This document shows positions 49,401-61,800 of a stretch of DNA of 64,000 bases, one piece after another. The DNA lies in contig NW_027476157.1 in NCBI RefSeq assembly GCF_051020955.1, positions 310,001 through 374,000 on the forward strand, in the 5' to 3' direction. The first letter of the stretch is position 1. The number at the start of each line of letters is the position of its first letter. Both the position numbers and the translations under genes were made by a program. The DNA is from Megalopta genalis (taxonomy: Eukaryota; Arthropoda; Insecta; Hymenoptera; Halictidae). Below the pieces are notes generated by a model that made no database searches, was not told the DNA's origin, and saw nothing but the letters and a program-made list of their open reading frames with translations.

Positions 49401-52400
49401 AGGTAAATCATGTGTTTCGCTTGGATTTGAAGCTAACTCGTTTGTTTCGCCTGCATTTGAGGCTATATCATTTATATCGCAAGTATGTGAAGCTAAATCA
49501 TTTGTTTCGCATGGATATGAAGCTATGTCTACTACTTTGCATTGATGTTAAACAAAATCATGTGTTTCGCATGTATTTGAAGCGAAATCATGTGTTTCGC
49601 ACAGATTTGAAGCTAACTCGTTTGTCTCGCCTGCATTTGAATCTATATCATTTATATCGCAAGTCTGTGAAGCTAAATCATTTGTTTCGCATGGAGTTGA
49701 AGCTAAGGCTTCTACTTCGCATTGATTTGGCACTAAATCATGTGTTTCGCTTGGATTTGAAGCTAACTCGTTTGTTTCGCCTGCATTTGAAGCTAAATCA
49801 TGTTTATCACAACTATCTGAATCTAAACCACTTGTTTCGCAAGAATATGAAGCTAAACCATGTGTTTCGCATTAATTTGAAACTAAGTCATGTGTTTCCC
49901 ATGGATTTGAAGTTAAATCAAGGGGTTTTGCATGGATATGAAACTAACTCGTTTGTTTCGCCTGCATTTGAAGCTATATCAATTATATCGCAAGTATTTG
50001 AAGCTAAATCATTTGTGTCTCAAGGCTTTGAAGAAAGCCTTCTACTATGCATTAATTTGAAGGTAAATCATGCGTTTCGCTTGGATTTGAAGGTAACTCG
50101 TTTGTTTCGCCTGCATTTGAAGCTAAATCATGTTTATCACAATTATCTGAATCTAAACCATTTGTTTCGCAAGAATATGAAGCTAAACCATGTGTTTCGC
50201 ATGAATTTGAAGCTAAATCATGTATTTCGCACAGATTTGAAGCTAACTCGTTTGTTTCGCCTGCATTGAAACTGTATCACTTATATCACTTATCTATCGC
50301 AAGTATTTGATGGTTTCGCTTGGATTTGAAGGTAACTCGTTTGTTTCGCCCTTATTTGAAGCTATATCATTTATATCGCAAGTCTGTGAAGCTAAATCAT
50401 TTGTTTCGCATGGAGTTGAAGCTAAGGCTTCTACTTCGCATTGATTTGACACTAAATCATGTGTTTCGCTTGAATTTGAAGCTAACTCGTTTGTTTCGCC
50501 TGCATTTGAAGCTATATCACTTATATCGCAAGTATTTGAAGCTAAATCATTTGTGTCGCACGGATTTGAAGCTAAGCCTTCTACTTCGCATTGATTTGTA
50601 ACTGAATCATGTGTTTCGCATGGATTTGAAGGTAAATCATGTGTTTCGCATGGATTTGAAACTATCTCGTTTGTTTCGCCTGCATTTGAAGCTAAATCAT
50701 GTTTATCACAAGTATCTGAATCTAAACCATTTGTTTCGCAAGAATATGAAGCTAAACCATGTGTTTCGCACAGATTTGAAGCTAACTCGTTTGTTTCGCC
50801 TGCATTTGAAGCTATATCAATTATATCGCAAGTATTTGAATCTGAATCATTTGTGTCGCATGGCTTTGAGGATAAGCCTTCTACTTCGCATTAATTTGAA
50901 GGTAAATCATGTGTTTCGCTTGGATTTGAAGCTAACTCGTTTGTTTCGCCTGCATTTGAAGCTAAATCATGTTTATCACAAGTATCTGAATCTAAACCAT
51001 TTGTTTCGCAAGAATATAAAGCTAAACCATGTGTTTCGCTTGGATTTGAAGGTAACTCGTTTGATTCGCCTGCATTTGAAGCTATATCAATTATATCGCA
51101 TGTATTTGAAGCTAAATTATTTGTGTCTCATGGCTTTGAAGAAAGCCTTCTACTATGCATTAATTTGAAGGTAAATCATGCGTTTCGCTTGGATTTGAAG
51201 GTAACTCGTTTGTTTCGCCTGCATTTGAAGCTAAATCATGTTTATCACAATTATCTGAATCTAAACCATTTGTTTCGCAAGAATATGAAGCTAAACCATG
51301 TGTTTCGCATGAATTTGAAGCTAAATCATGTATTTCGCACAGATTTGAAGCTAACTCGTTTGTTTCGCCGGGCATTGAAACTGTATCACTTATATCACTT
51401 ATCTATCGCAAGTATTTGATGGTTTCGCTTGGATTTGAAGGTAACTCGTTTGTTTCGCCCTTATTTGAAGCTATATCATTTATATCGCAAGTCTGTGAAG
51501 CTAAATCATTTGTTTCGCATGGAGTTGAAGCTAAGGCTTCTACTTCGCATTGATTTGACACTAAATCATGTGTTTCGCTTGGATTTGAAGCTAACTCGTT
51601 TGTTTCGCCAGCATTTGAAGTTATATCATTTATATCGCAAGTATTTGAAGCTAAATCATTTGTGTCGCATGGCTTTGAATATAAGCCTTCTACTTTAAAT
51701 CAATTTGAAGGTAAATCATGTGTTTCGCTTGGATTTGAAGCTAACTCGTTTGTTTCGCCTGCATTTGAAGCTATATCACTTATATCGCAAGTATTTGAAG
51801 CTAAGTCATTTGATTCGCATGGATATGAATCTAAGCCTTCTACTTCGCATTGCTTTGAAGCTAAATCATGTGTTTCGCTTGGTTTTAAAGCTAACTCGTT
51901 TGTTTCGCATGCGGTTGAAGCTGAATCAAGTTTATCACAAGTATATGAAGCTAAACCATTTGTTTTGCAAGAATATGAAACTAAACCATGTGTTTCGCTT
52001 GGATTTGTAGCTAAATCATGTGTTTCGCATAGACTTGAAGCTCCATCGTTTGTTTCGCCTGCATTTGAAGCTATACCAATTATATCGCAAGTATTTGAAG
52101 CTAAATCATTTGCGTCGCATGGAGTTGAAGCTAAGGCTTCTACTTCGCATTGATTGGACACTAAATCATGTGTTTCGCTTGGATTTGAAGCTAACTCGTT
52201 TGTTTCGCCTGCATTTGATGCTGTATCAATTATATCGCAAGTATTTGAAGCTAAATCATTTCTGTCGCATGGCTTTGAAGCTAACTCGTTTGTTTCGCCT
52301 GCATTGAAGCTATATCACTTCTATCGCAAGTATTTGAAGCTCAATCATTTGTGTCGCACGGATTTGAAGCTAAGCCTTCTACTTCGCATTGATTTGTAAC

Positions 52401-55400
52401 TAAATCATGTGTTTCGCATGGATTTGAAGGTAAATCATGTGTTTCGCATGGATTTGAAACTATCTCGTTTGTTTCGCCTGCATTTGAAGCTAAATCATGT
52501 TTATCACAATTATCTGAATCTAAACCATTTGTTTCGCAAGAATATGAAGCTAAACCATGTGTTTCGCACAGATTTGAAGCTAACTCGTTTGTTTCGCCTG
52601 CATTTGAAGCTATATGAATTGTATCGCAAGTATTTGAAGCTAAATCATTTGTGTCGCATGGCTTTGAGGATAAGCCTTCTACTTCGCATTAATTTGAAGG
52701 TAAATCATGTGTTTCGCTTGGATTTGAAGCTAACTCGTTTGTTTCGCCTGCATTTGAAGCTAAATCATGTTTATCACAACTATCTGAATCTAAACCATTT
52801 GTTTCGCAAGAATATGAAGCTAAACCATGTGTTTCGCATTGATTTGAAACTAAATCATGTGTTTCGCATGGATTTGAAGTTAAATCAAGGGGTTTTGCAT
52901 GGATTTGAAACTAACTCGTTTGTTTCGCCTGCATTTGAAGCTAAATCATGTTTATCACAAGTATCTGAATCTAAACCATTTGTTTCGCAAGAATATGAAG
53001 CTAAACCATGTGTTTCGCATGAATTTGAAGCTAAATCATGTGTTTCGCACAGATTTGAAGCTAACTCGTTTGTTTCGCCTGCATTTGAAGCTATATCAAT
53101 TATATCGCAAGTATTTGAAGCTAAATCATTTGTGTCGCATGCGTTTGAAGATAAGCCATCTACTTTGCATTAATTTGAAGTTAAATCATGTGTTTCGCTT
53201 GGATTTGAAGGTAACTCGTTTGTTTCGCCAGGATTTGAAGCTAAATCATGTTTATCACAATTATCAGAATCTAAACCATTTGTTTCGCAAGAATATGAAG
53301 CTAAACCATGTGTTTCGCATGAATTTGAAGCTAAATCATGTGTTTCGCACAGATTTGAAGCTAACTCGTTTGTTTCGCCCTTATTTGAAGCTATATCATT
53401 TATATCGCAAGTCTGTGAAGCTAAATCATTTGTTTCGCATGGATTTGAAGCTATGCCTTCTGCTTCGCATTGATTTGAAACCAAATCATGTGTTTCGCTT
53501 GGATTTGAAGCTAACTCGTTTGTTACGCCTGCATTGAAGCTATATCACTTCTATCGCAAGTATTTGAAGCTAAATCATTTGTGTCGCATGGATTTGAAGA
53601 TAAGCCTTCTACTTCGCATTGATTTGAAACTAAATCATGTGTTTCGCTTGGATTTGAAGCTAACTCGTTTGTTTCGCCTGAATTTGATGCTATATCATTT
53701 ATATGGCAAGTATTTGAAGCTAAACCATTTGTTTCGCAAGAATATGAAGCTAAACCATGTGTTTCGCATGGATTTGAAGCTAATTCGTTTGTTTCGCCTG
53801 CATTTGAAGCTAAATCAATTATATCGCAAGTATTTGAAGCTGAATCATTTGTGTCGCATGGCTTTGAGGATAAGCCTTCTACTTCGCATTAATTTGAAGG
53901 TAAATCATGTGTTTCGCTTGGATTGGAAGCAAACTCGTTTGTTTCGCCTGCATTTGAGGCTATATCATTTATATCGCAAGTATGTGAAGCTAAATCATTT
54001 GTTTCGCATGGATATGAAGCTATGTCTACTACTTCGCATTGATGTGAAACAAAATCATGTGTTTCGCATGTATTTGAAGCTAAATCATGTGTTTCGCACA
54101 GATTTGAAGCTAACTCGTTTGTTTCGCCTGCATTTGAATCTATATCATTTATATCGCAAGTCTGTGAAGCTAAATCATTTGTTTCGCATGGAGATGAAGC
54201 TAAGGCTTCTACGTCGCATTGATTTGACACTAAATCATGTGTTTCGCTTGGATTTGAAGCTAACTCGTTTGTTTCGCCTGCATTTGAGGCTATATCATTT
54301 ATATCGCAAGTATGTGAAGCTAAATCATTTGTTTCGCATGGATATGAAGCTATGTCTACTACTTCGCATTGATTTGAAACTACATCATGTGTTTCGCATG
54401 GATTTGAAGCTAAATCATGTGTTTCGCATGGATGTGAAGCTAACTCGTTTGTTTCGCCTGCATTTGATGCTATATCATTTATATCGCAAGTATTTAAAGC
54501 TAAATCATTTTGTTGCATGGCTTTGAAGATAAGCCTTCTACTTCGCATTGATTTGACGCTAAATCATGTGTTTCGCAAAGATTTGAAGCTAACTCGTTGT
54601 TTCGCCTGCATTTGATGCTATATCAATTATATTGCAAGTATTTGAAGCTAAATCATTTGTGTTGCATGGCTTTGAAGATAAGCCTTCGACTTTGCATTAA
54701 TATGAAGGTAAATCATGTGTTTCGCTTGGATTTGAAGCTAAGCCTTCTACTTCGCATTAATTTGGAACTAAATCATGTGTTTCGCTTGGATTTGTAGCTA
54801 AGTTGTTTGTTTCGCATGCATTTGAAGCTAAATCAATCATATAGCAAGTATTTGAAGCAGAATCATTTGTGTCGCATGGCTTTGAGGATAAGCCTTCTAC
54901 TTCGCATTGATTTGGAACTAAATCATGTGTTTCGCTTGGATTTGAAGTTAAATCAAGGGGTTTTGCATGGATTTGAAACTAACTCGTTTGTTTCGCCTGC
55001 ATTTGAAGCTAAATCATGTTTATCACAAGTATCTGAATCTAAACCATTTGTTTCGCAAGAATATGAAGCTAAACCATGTGTTTCGCATGAATTTGAAGTT
55101 AAATCATGTGTTTCGCTTGGATTTGAAGGTAACTCGTTTGTTTCGCCAGGATTTGAAGCTAAATCATGTTTATCACAATTATCAGAATCTAAACCATTTG
55201 TTTCGCAAGAATATGAAGCTAAACCATGTGTTTCGCATGAATTTGAAGCTAAATCATGTGTTTCGCACAGATTTGAAGCTAACTCGTTTGTTTCGCCCTT
55301 ATTTGAAGCTATATCATTTATATCGCAAGTCTGTGAAGCTAAATCATTTGTTTCGCATGGAGTTGAAGCTAAGGCTTCTACTTCGCATTGATTTGACACT

Positions 55401-55811
55401 AAATCATGTGTTTCGCATGGATTTGAAGCTAACTCGTTTGTTTCGCCTGCATTTGATGCAGTATCAATTATATCGCAAGTATTTGAAGCTAAATCATTTG
55501 TGTCGCTTGGATTTGAAGCTAACTCGTTTGTTTCGCCTGTATTTGAAGCTATATCATTTATATCGCAAGTATGTGAAGCTAAATCATTTGTTTCGCATGG
55601 ATTTGAAGCTATGCCTTCTGCTTCGCATTGATTTGAAACCAAATCATGTGTTTCGCTTGGATTTGAAGCTAACTCGTTTGTTACGCCTGCATTGAAGCTA
55701 TATCACTTCTATCGCAAGTATTTGAAGCTAAATCATTTGTGTCGCATGGATTTGAAGATAAGCCTTCTACTTCGCATTGATTTGAAACTAAATCATGTGT
55801 TTCGCTTGGAT
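43404..55811. repeat. HOR family 2, unit 1 (12,408 bp)
   Basis: The left edge is where the sequence starts to match 55,812 onward; 5' of it GCATGG (43,402) differs from GCTTGG (55,810) and the monomers upstream disagree. Landmarks in order: ACTCTTTTG (43,413), ACATGTTTCCC (43,986), ATTTATGGC (44,211), GATTAGCC (44,908), TTTAAATTAATTTG (45,522), three scar pairs (46,939; 50,266; 51,375), CTCCCTCG (47,456), three AGGGG variants (49,918; 52,885; 54,955). It absorbs the segments listed for the mosaic domain. Confidence 0.9.
50022..50041. repeat. Perfect 8-bp-arm inverted repeat
   Basis: AAGGCTTT, loop GAAG, AAAGCCTT: a perfect palindrome around a 4-base loop. It is the GGCTTT-GAAG-AAAGCC variant with two further arm base pairs gained through a T-to-A change (CTCATGGC to CTCAAGGC). 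The copy 12,408 bp downstream is identical. Confidence 0.85.
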
Positions 55812-58800
55812 TTGAAGCTAACTCTTTTGTTTCGCCTGCATATGATGCTATATCATTTATATCGCAAGTATTTAAAGCTAAATCATTTTTGTCGCATGGA
55901 TTTGAAGATAAGCCTTCTACTTCGCATTGATTTGAAACTAAATCATGTGTTTCGCTTGGATTTGAAGCTAACTCGTTTGTTTCGCCTGTATTTGAAGCTA
56001 TATCATTTATATCGCAAGTATGTGAAGCTAAATCATTTGTTTCGCATGGATTTGAAGCTATGCCTTATGCTTCGCATTGATTTGAAACCAAATCATGTGT
56101 TTCGCTTGGATTTGAAGCTAACTCGTTTGTTACGCCTGCATTGAAGCTATATCACTTCTATCGCAAGTATTTGAAGCTAAATCATTTGTGTCGCATGGAT
56201 TTGAAGATAAGCCTTCTACTTCGCATTGATTTGAAACTAAATCATGTGTTTCGCTTGGATTTGAAGCTAACTCGTTTGTTTCGCCTGCATTTGATGCTAT
56301 ATCATTTATATCGCAAGTATTTGAAGCTAAATCATTTGTGTCGCATGGTTTTGAAGCTACACCTTCTACTTCGCATTGATTTGAAGCTAAATCACATGTT
56401 TCCCTTGCATTTGAAGCTAACGCGATTGTTTCGCATGCAGTTGAAGCTAAATCATGTTTATCACAAGTATCTGAAGCTAAACCATTTGTTTCGCAGGAAT
56501 TTGAAGCTAAACCAGGTGTTTCTCATGGATTTGAAGCTAAATCATGTGTTTCGCATTGATTTGATGATAAATCATGTGTTTCGCTTGGACTTGATGCCAA
56601 GCCTTCTACTTCGCATTGATTTATGGCTAAATCATTTTTTCGCTTGGAGTTGAATCTTGCTCGTTTGTTTCGCATGCAGTTGAAGCTAAATCATGTATAT
56701 CAGAAATATTTGAAGCTAAACCATTTGTGTCGCATGGTTTATAAGCTAAGCCTTCTACTTCGCATTGATTTGAAGCTAAATGATGTGTTTCGCATGTATT
56801 TGTAGATAACTCGCTTGTTTTGCCTGCATCTGAAACTATGTCTCTTGTATCGCAAGTATCTGAAGCTAAATCATTTGTTTCTCATGTATTTGAAGCTAAA
56901 TCATGTGTTTCGCACAGATTTGAAGCTCACTCGTTTGTTTCGCCAGCATTGGAAGCTAAACCATGTTTATCACAATTATCGGAATCTAAACCATTTGTTT
57001 CGCAAGCATGTGAAGCTAAACCATGTGTTTCGCATGAATTTGAAGCTAAATCATATGTTTCGCACAGATTTGAAGCTAACTCGTTTGTTTCGCCCTTATT
57101 TGAAGCTATATCATTTATATCGCAAGTCTGTGAAGCTAAATCATTTGTGTCGCATGGATTTGAAGCTAAGCCTTCTACTTCGCATTGATTTGAAACTAAA
57201 TCATCTGTTTCGCTTGGATTTGAAGCTAACTCGTTTGACTGTCCTGCATTTGAAGCTTTATCAATTATATCGCAAGTATTTGAAGCTAAACGATTTGTGT
57301 CGCATGGCTTTGAGGATTAGCCTTCTACTTCGCATTGATTTGAAAATAAACCATGTGTTTCGTATGGATTTGAAGTCATCTCGTTTGTTTCGCATGCAGT
57401 CGAAGTTAAATCATGAATATCACAAGTGTTTGAAGATAACCCATTTGTTTCGAAAGAATATGAAGCTAAACAATGTGTTTCGCATCGATATGAAGCTAAA
57501 TCATGTGTTTCTCTTGGATTTGAAGTTAACTCGTTTTTTTCGCCTGCATTTGAAGCTACTTCATTTATACCGCAAGTATTTGAAGCTAAATCATTCGTAT
57601 CGTATGGATTTGAATCTAAGCCTTCTACTTCGCATTGATTTGAAGCTAAATCATGTGTTTCTCTTGCATTTTAAACTAACGCGTTTGTTTCGCATGCAGT
57701 TGAAGCTAAATCATGTTTATCACAAGTATCTGAAACTAAACCACTTGTTTCGCAAGAATATGAAGCTAAACCATGTGCATCGCATTGATTTGAAGCTAAA
57801 TCATGTGTTCCGCATCGATTTGAAGCTAACTCGTTTGTTTTGCCTGCATTTGAAGTTATATCATTTATATCGCAAGTATTTGAAGCTAAATCATTTGTGT
57901 CGCATGGCTTTGAATATAAGCCTTCTACTTTAAATTAATTTGAAGGTAAATCATGTGTTTCGCTTGGATTTGTAGCTAACTCGTTTGTTTCGCCTGCATT
58001 TGAAGCTATATCACTTATATCGCAAGTATTTGAAGCTAAGTCATTTGATTCGCATGGATATGAAGCTAAGCCTTCTACTTCGCATTGCTTTGAAGCTAAA
58101 TCATGTGTTTCGCTTGGTTTTAAAGCTAACTCGTTTGTTTCGCATGCGGTTGAAGCTAAATCAAGTTTATCACAAGTATTTGAAGCTAAATCATTTGCGT
58201 CGCATGGAGTTGAAGCTAAGGCTTCTACTTCGCATTGATTTGACACTAAATCATGTGTTTCGCTTGGATTTGAAGCTAACTCGTTTGTTTCGCCTGCATT
58301 TGAAGCTAAATCATGTTTATCACAACTATCTGAATCTAAACCATTTGTTTCGCAAGAATATGAAGCTAAACCATGTGTTTCTCTTGGATTTGAAGGTAAC
58401 TCGTTTGTTTCGCCTGCATTTGAAGCTATATCAATTATATCGCAAGTATTTGAAGCTAAATCATTTGCGTCTCATGGCTTTGAAGAATGCCTTCTACTAT
58501 GCATTAATTTGAAGGTAAATCATGCGTTTCGCTTGGATTTGAAGGTTACTCGTTTGTTTCGCCTGCATTTGAAGCTAAATCATGTTTATCACAATTATCT
58601 GAATCTAAACCATTTGTTTCGCAAGAATATGAAGCTAAACCATGTGTTTCGCATGAATTTGAAGCTAAATCATGTATTTCTCACAGATTTGAAGGTAACT
58701 CGTTTGTTTCGCCCTTATTTGAAGCTATATCATTTATATCGCGAGTCTGTGAAGCTAAATAATTTGTTTCGCATGGAGTTGAAGCTAAGGCTTCTACTTC

Positions 58801-61800
58801 GCATTGATTTGACACTAAATCATGTGTTTCGCTTGGATTTGAAGCTAACTCGTTTGTTTCGCCTGCATTTGAAGCTATATCATTTATATCGCAAGTATGT
58901 GAAACTAAATCATTTCTTTCGCATGGATATGAAGCTATGCCTACTACTTCGCATTGATTTGTAACTAAATCATGTGTTTCGCATGGATTTGAAGGTAATT
59001 CATGTGTTTCGAATGGATTTGAAACTATCTCGTTTGTTTCGCCTGCATTTGAAGCTATATCAATTATATCGCAAGTATTTGAAGCTAAATCATTTGTGTC
59101 TCATGGCTTTGAAGAAAGCCTTCTACAATGCATTAATTTGAAGGTAAATCATGCGTTTCGCTTGGATTTGAAGGTAACTCGTTTGTTTCGCCTGCATTTG
59201 AAGCTAAATCATGTTTATCACAATTATCTGAATCTAAACCATTTGTTTCGCAAGAATATGAAGCTAAACCATGTGTTTCGCATGAATTTGAAGCTAAATC
59301 ATGTATTTCGCACAGATTTGAAGCTAACTCGTTTGTTTCGCCTGCATTGAAACTGTATCACTTATATCACTTATCTATCGCAAGTATTTGATGGTTTCGC
59401 TTGGATTTGAAGGTAACTCGTTTGTTTCGCCCTTATTTGAAGCTATATCATTTATATCGCAAGTCTGTGAAGCTAAATCATTTGTTTCGCATGGAGTTGA
59501 AGCTAAGGCTTCTACTTCGCATTGATTTGACACTAAATCATGTGTTTCGCTTGAATTTGAAGCTAACTCGTTTGTTTCGCCTGCATTTGAAGCTATATCA
59601 CTTATATCGCAAGTATTTGAAGCTAAGTCATTTGATTCGCATGGATATGAAGCTAAGCCTTCTACTTCGCATTGCTTTGAAGCTAAATCATGTGTTTCTC
59701 TTGGTTTTAAAGCTAACTCGTTTGTTTCGCATGCGGTTGAAGCTAAATGAAGTTTATCACAAGTATATGAAGCTAAACCATTTGTTTTGCAAGAATATGA
59801 AACTAAACCATGTGTTTCGCTTGGATTTGAAGCTAAATCATGTGTTTCGCATAGACTTGAAGCTCCCTCGTTTGTTTCGCCTGCATTTGAAGCTATACCA
59901 ATTACATCGCAAGTATTTGAAGCTAAATCATTTGCGTCGCATGGAGTTGAAGCTAAGGCTTCTACTTCGCATTGATTGGACACTAAATCATGTGTTTCGC
60001 TTGGATTTGAATCTAACTCGTTTGTTTCGCCTGCATTTGATGCTGTATCAATTATATCGCAAGTATTTGAAGCTAAATCATTTCTGTCGCATGGCTTTGA
60101 AGCTAACTCGTTTGTTTCGCCTGCATTGAAGCTATATCACTTCTATCGCAAGTATTTGAAGCTAAATCATTTGTGTCGCACGGATTTGAAGCTAAGCCTT
60201 CTACTTCGCATTGATTTGTAACTAAATCATGTGTTTCGCATGGATTTGAAGGTAAATCATTTGTTTCGCATGGATTTGAAACTATCTCGTTTGTTTCGCC
60301 TGCATTTGAAGCTAAATCATGTTTATCACAAGTATCTGAATCTAAACCATTTGTTTCGCAAGAATATGAAGCTAAACCATGTGTTTCGCACAGATTTGAA
60401 GCTATCTCGTTTGTTTCGCCTGCATTTGAAGCTATATCAATTATATCGCAAGTATTTAAAGCTAAATCATTTGTGTCGCATGGCTTTGAAGATAAGCCTT
60501 CTACTTCGCATTGATTTGACGCTAAATCATCTGTTTCGCAAAGATTTGAAGCTAACTCGTCTGTTTCGCCTGCATTTTAAGCTATATCATTTATATCGCA
60601 AGTATATGAAGCTAAACCATTTGTTTCGCAAGAATATGAAGCTAAACCATGTGTTTCGCATGGATTTGAAGCTAACTCGTTTGTTTCGCCTGCATTTGTA
60701 GCTAAATCAATTATATCGCAAGTATTTGAAGCTGAATCATTTGTGTCGCATGGCTTTGAGGATAAGCCTTGTACTTCGCATTAGTTTGAAGGTAAATCAT
60801 GTGTTTCGCTTGGATTTGAAGCTAACTCGTTTGTTTCGCCTGCATTTGATGCTATATCAATTATATTGCAAGTATTTGAAGCTAAATCATTTGTGTTGCA
60901 TAGCTTTGAAGATAAGCCTTCCACTTTGCATTAATTTGAATGTAAATCATGTGTTTCGCTTGGATTTGAAGCTAAGCCTTCTACTTCGCATTGATTTGGA
61001 ACTAAATCATGTGTTTCGCTTGGATTTGTAGCTAAGTTGTTTGTTTCGCATGCATTTGAAGCTAAATCAATCATATAGCAAGTATTTGAAGCAGAATCAT
61101 TTGTGTCGCATGGCTTTGAGGATAAGCCTTCTACTTCGCATTAATTTGAAGGTAAGTCATGTGTTTCGCTTGGATTTGAAGCTATGTCTACTACTTCGCA
61201 TTGATTTGAAACTAAATCATGTGTTTCGCATGGATTTGAAGCTAAATCATGTGTTTCGCATGGATGTGAAACTAACTCGATGTTTCGCCTGCATTTGAAG
61301 CTAAATCATGTTTATCACAAGTAACTGAATCTAAACCATTTGTTTCGCAAGAATATGAAGCTAAACCATGTGTTTCGCATGAATTTGAAGCTAAGTCATG
61401 TGTTTCGCACAGATTTGAAGCTAACTCGTTTGTTTCGCCTGCATTTGATGCTATATCATTTATATCGCAAGTATTTAAAGCTAAATCATTTGTGTCGCAT
61501 GGCTTTGAAGATAAGCCTTCTACTTCGCATTGATTTGACGCTAAATCATGTGTTTCGCAAAGATTTGAAGCTAACTCGTCTGTTTCGCCTGCATTTTAAG
61601 CTATATCATTTATATCGCAAGTATATGAAGCTAAACCATTTGTTTCGCAAGAATATGAAGCTAAACCATGTGTTTCGCATGGATTTGAAGCTAACTCGTT
61701 TGTTTCGCCTGCATTTGTAGCTAAATCAATTATATCGCAAGTATTTGAAGCTGAATCATTTGTGTCGCATGGCTTTGAGGATAAGCCTTGTACTTCGCAT

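Noticed and set aside
50022..50041. Rho-independent terminator
   Set aside because: The perfect 8-bp stem is not followed by a T-run, has moderate GC, and lies within noncoding repeats.
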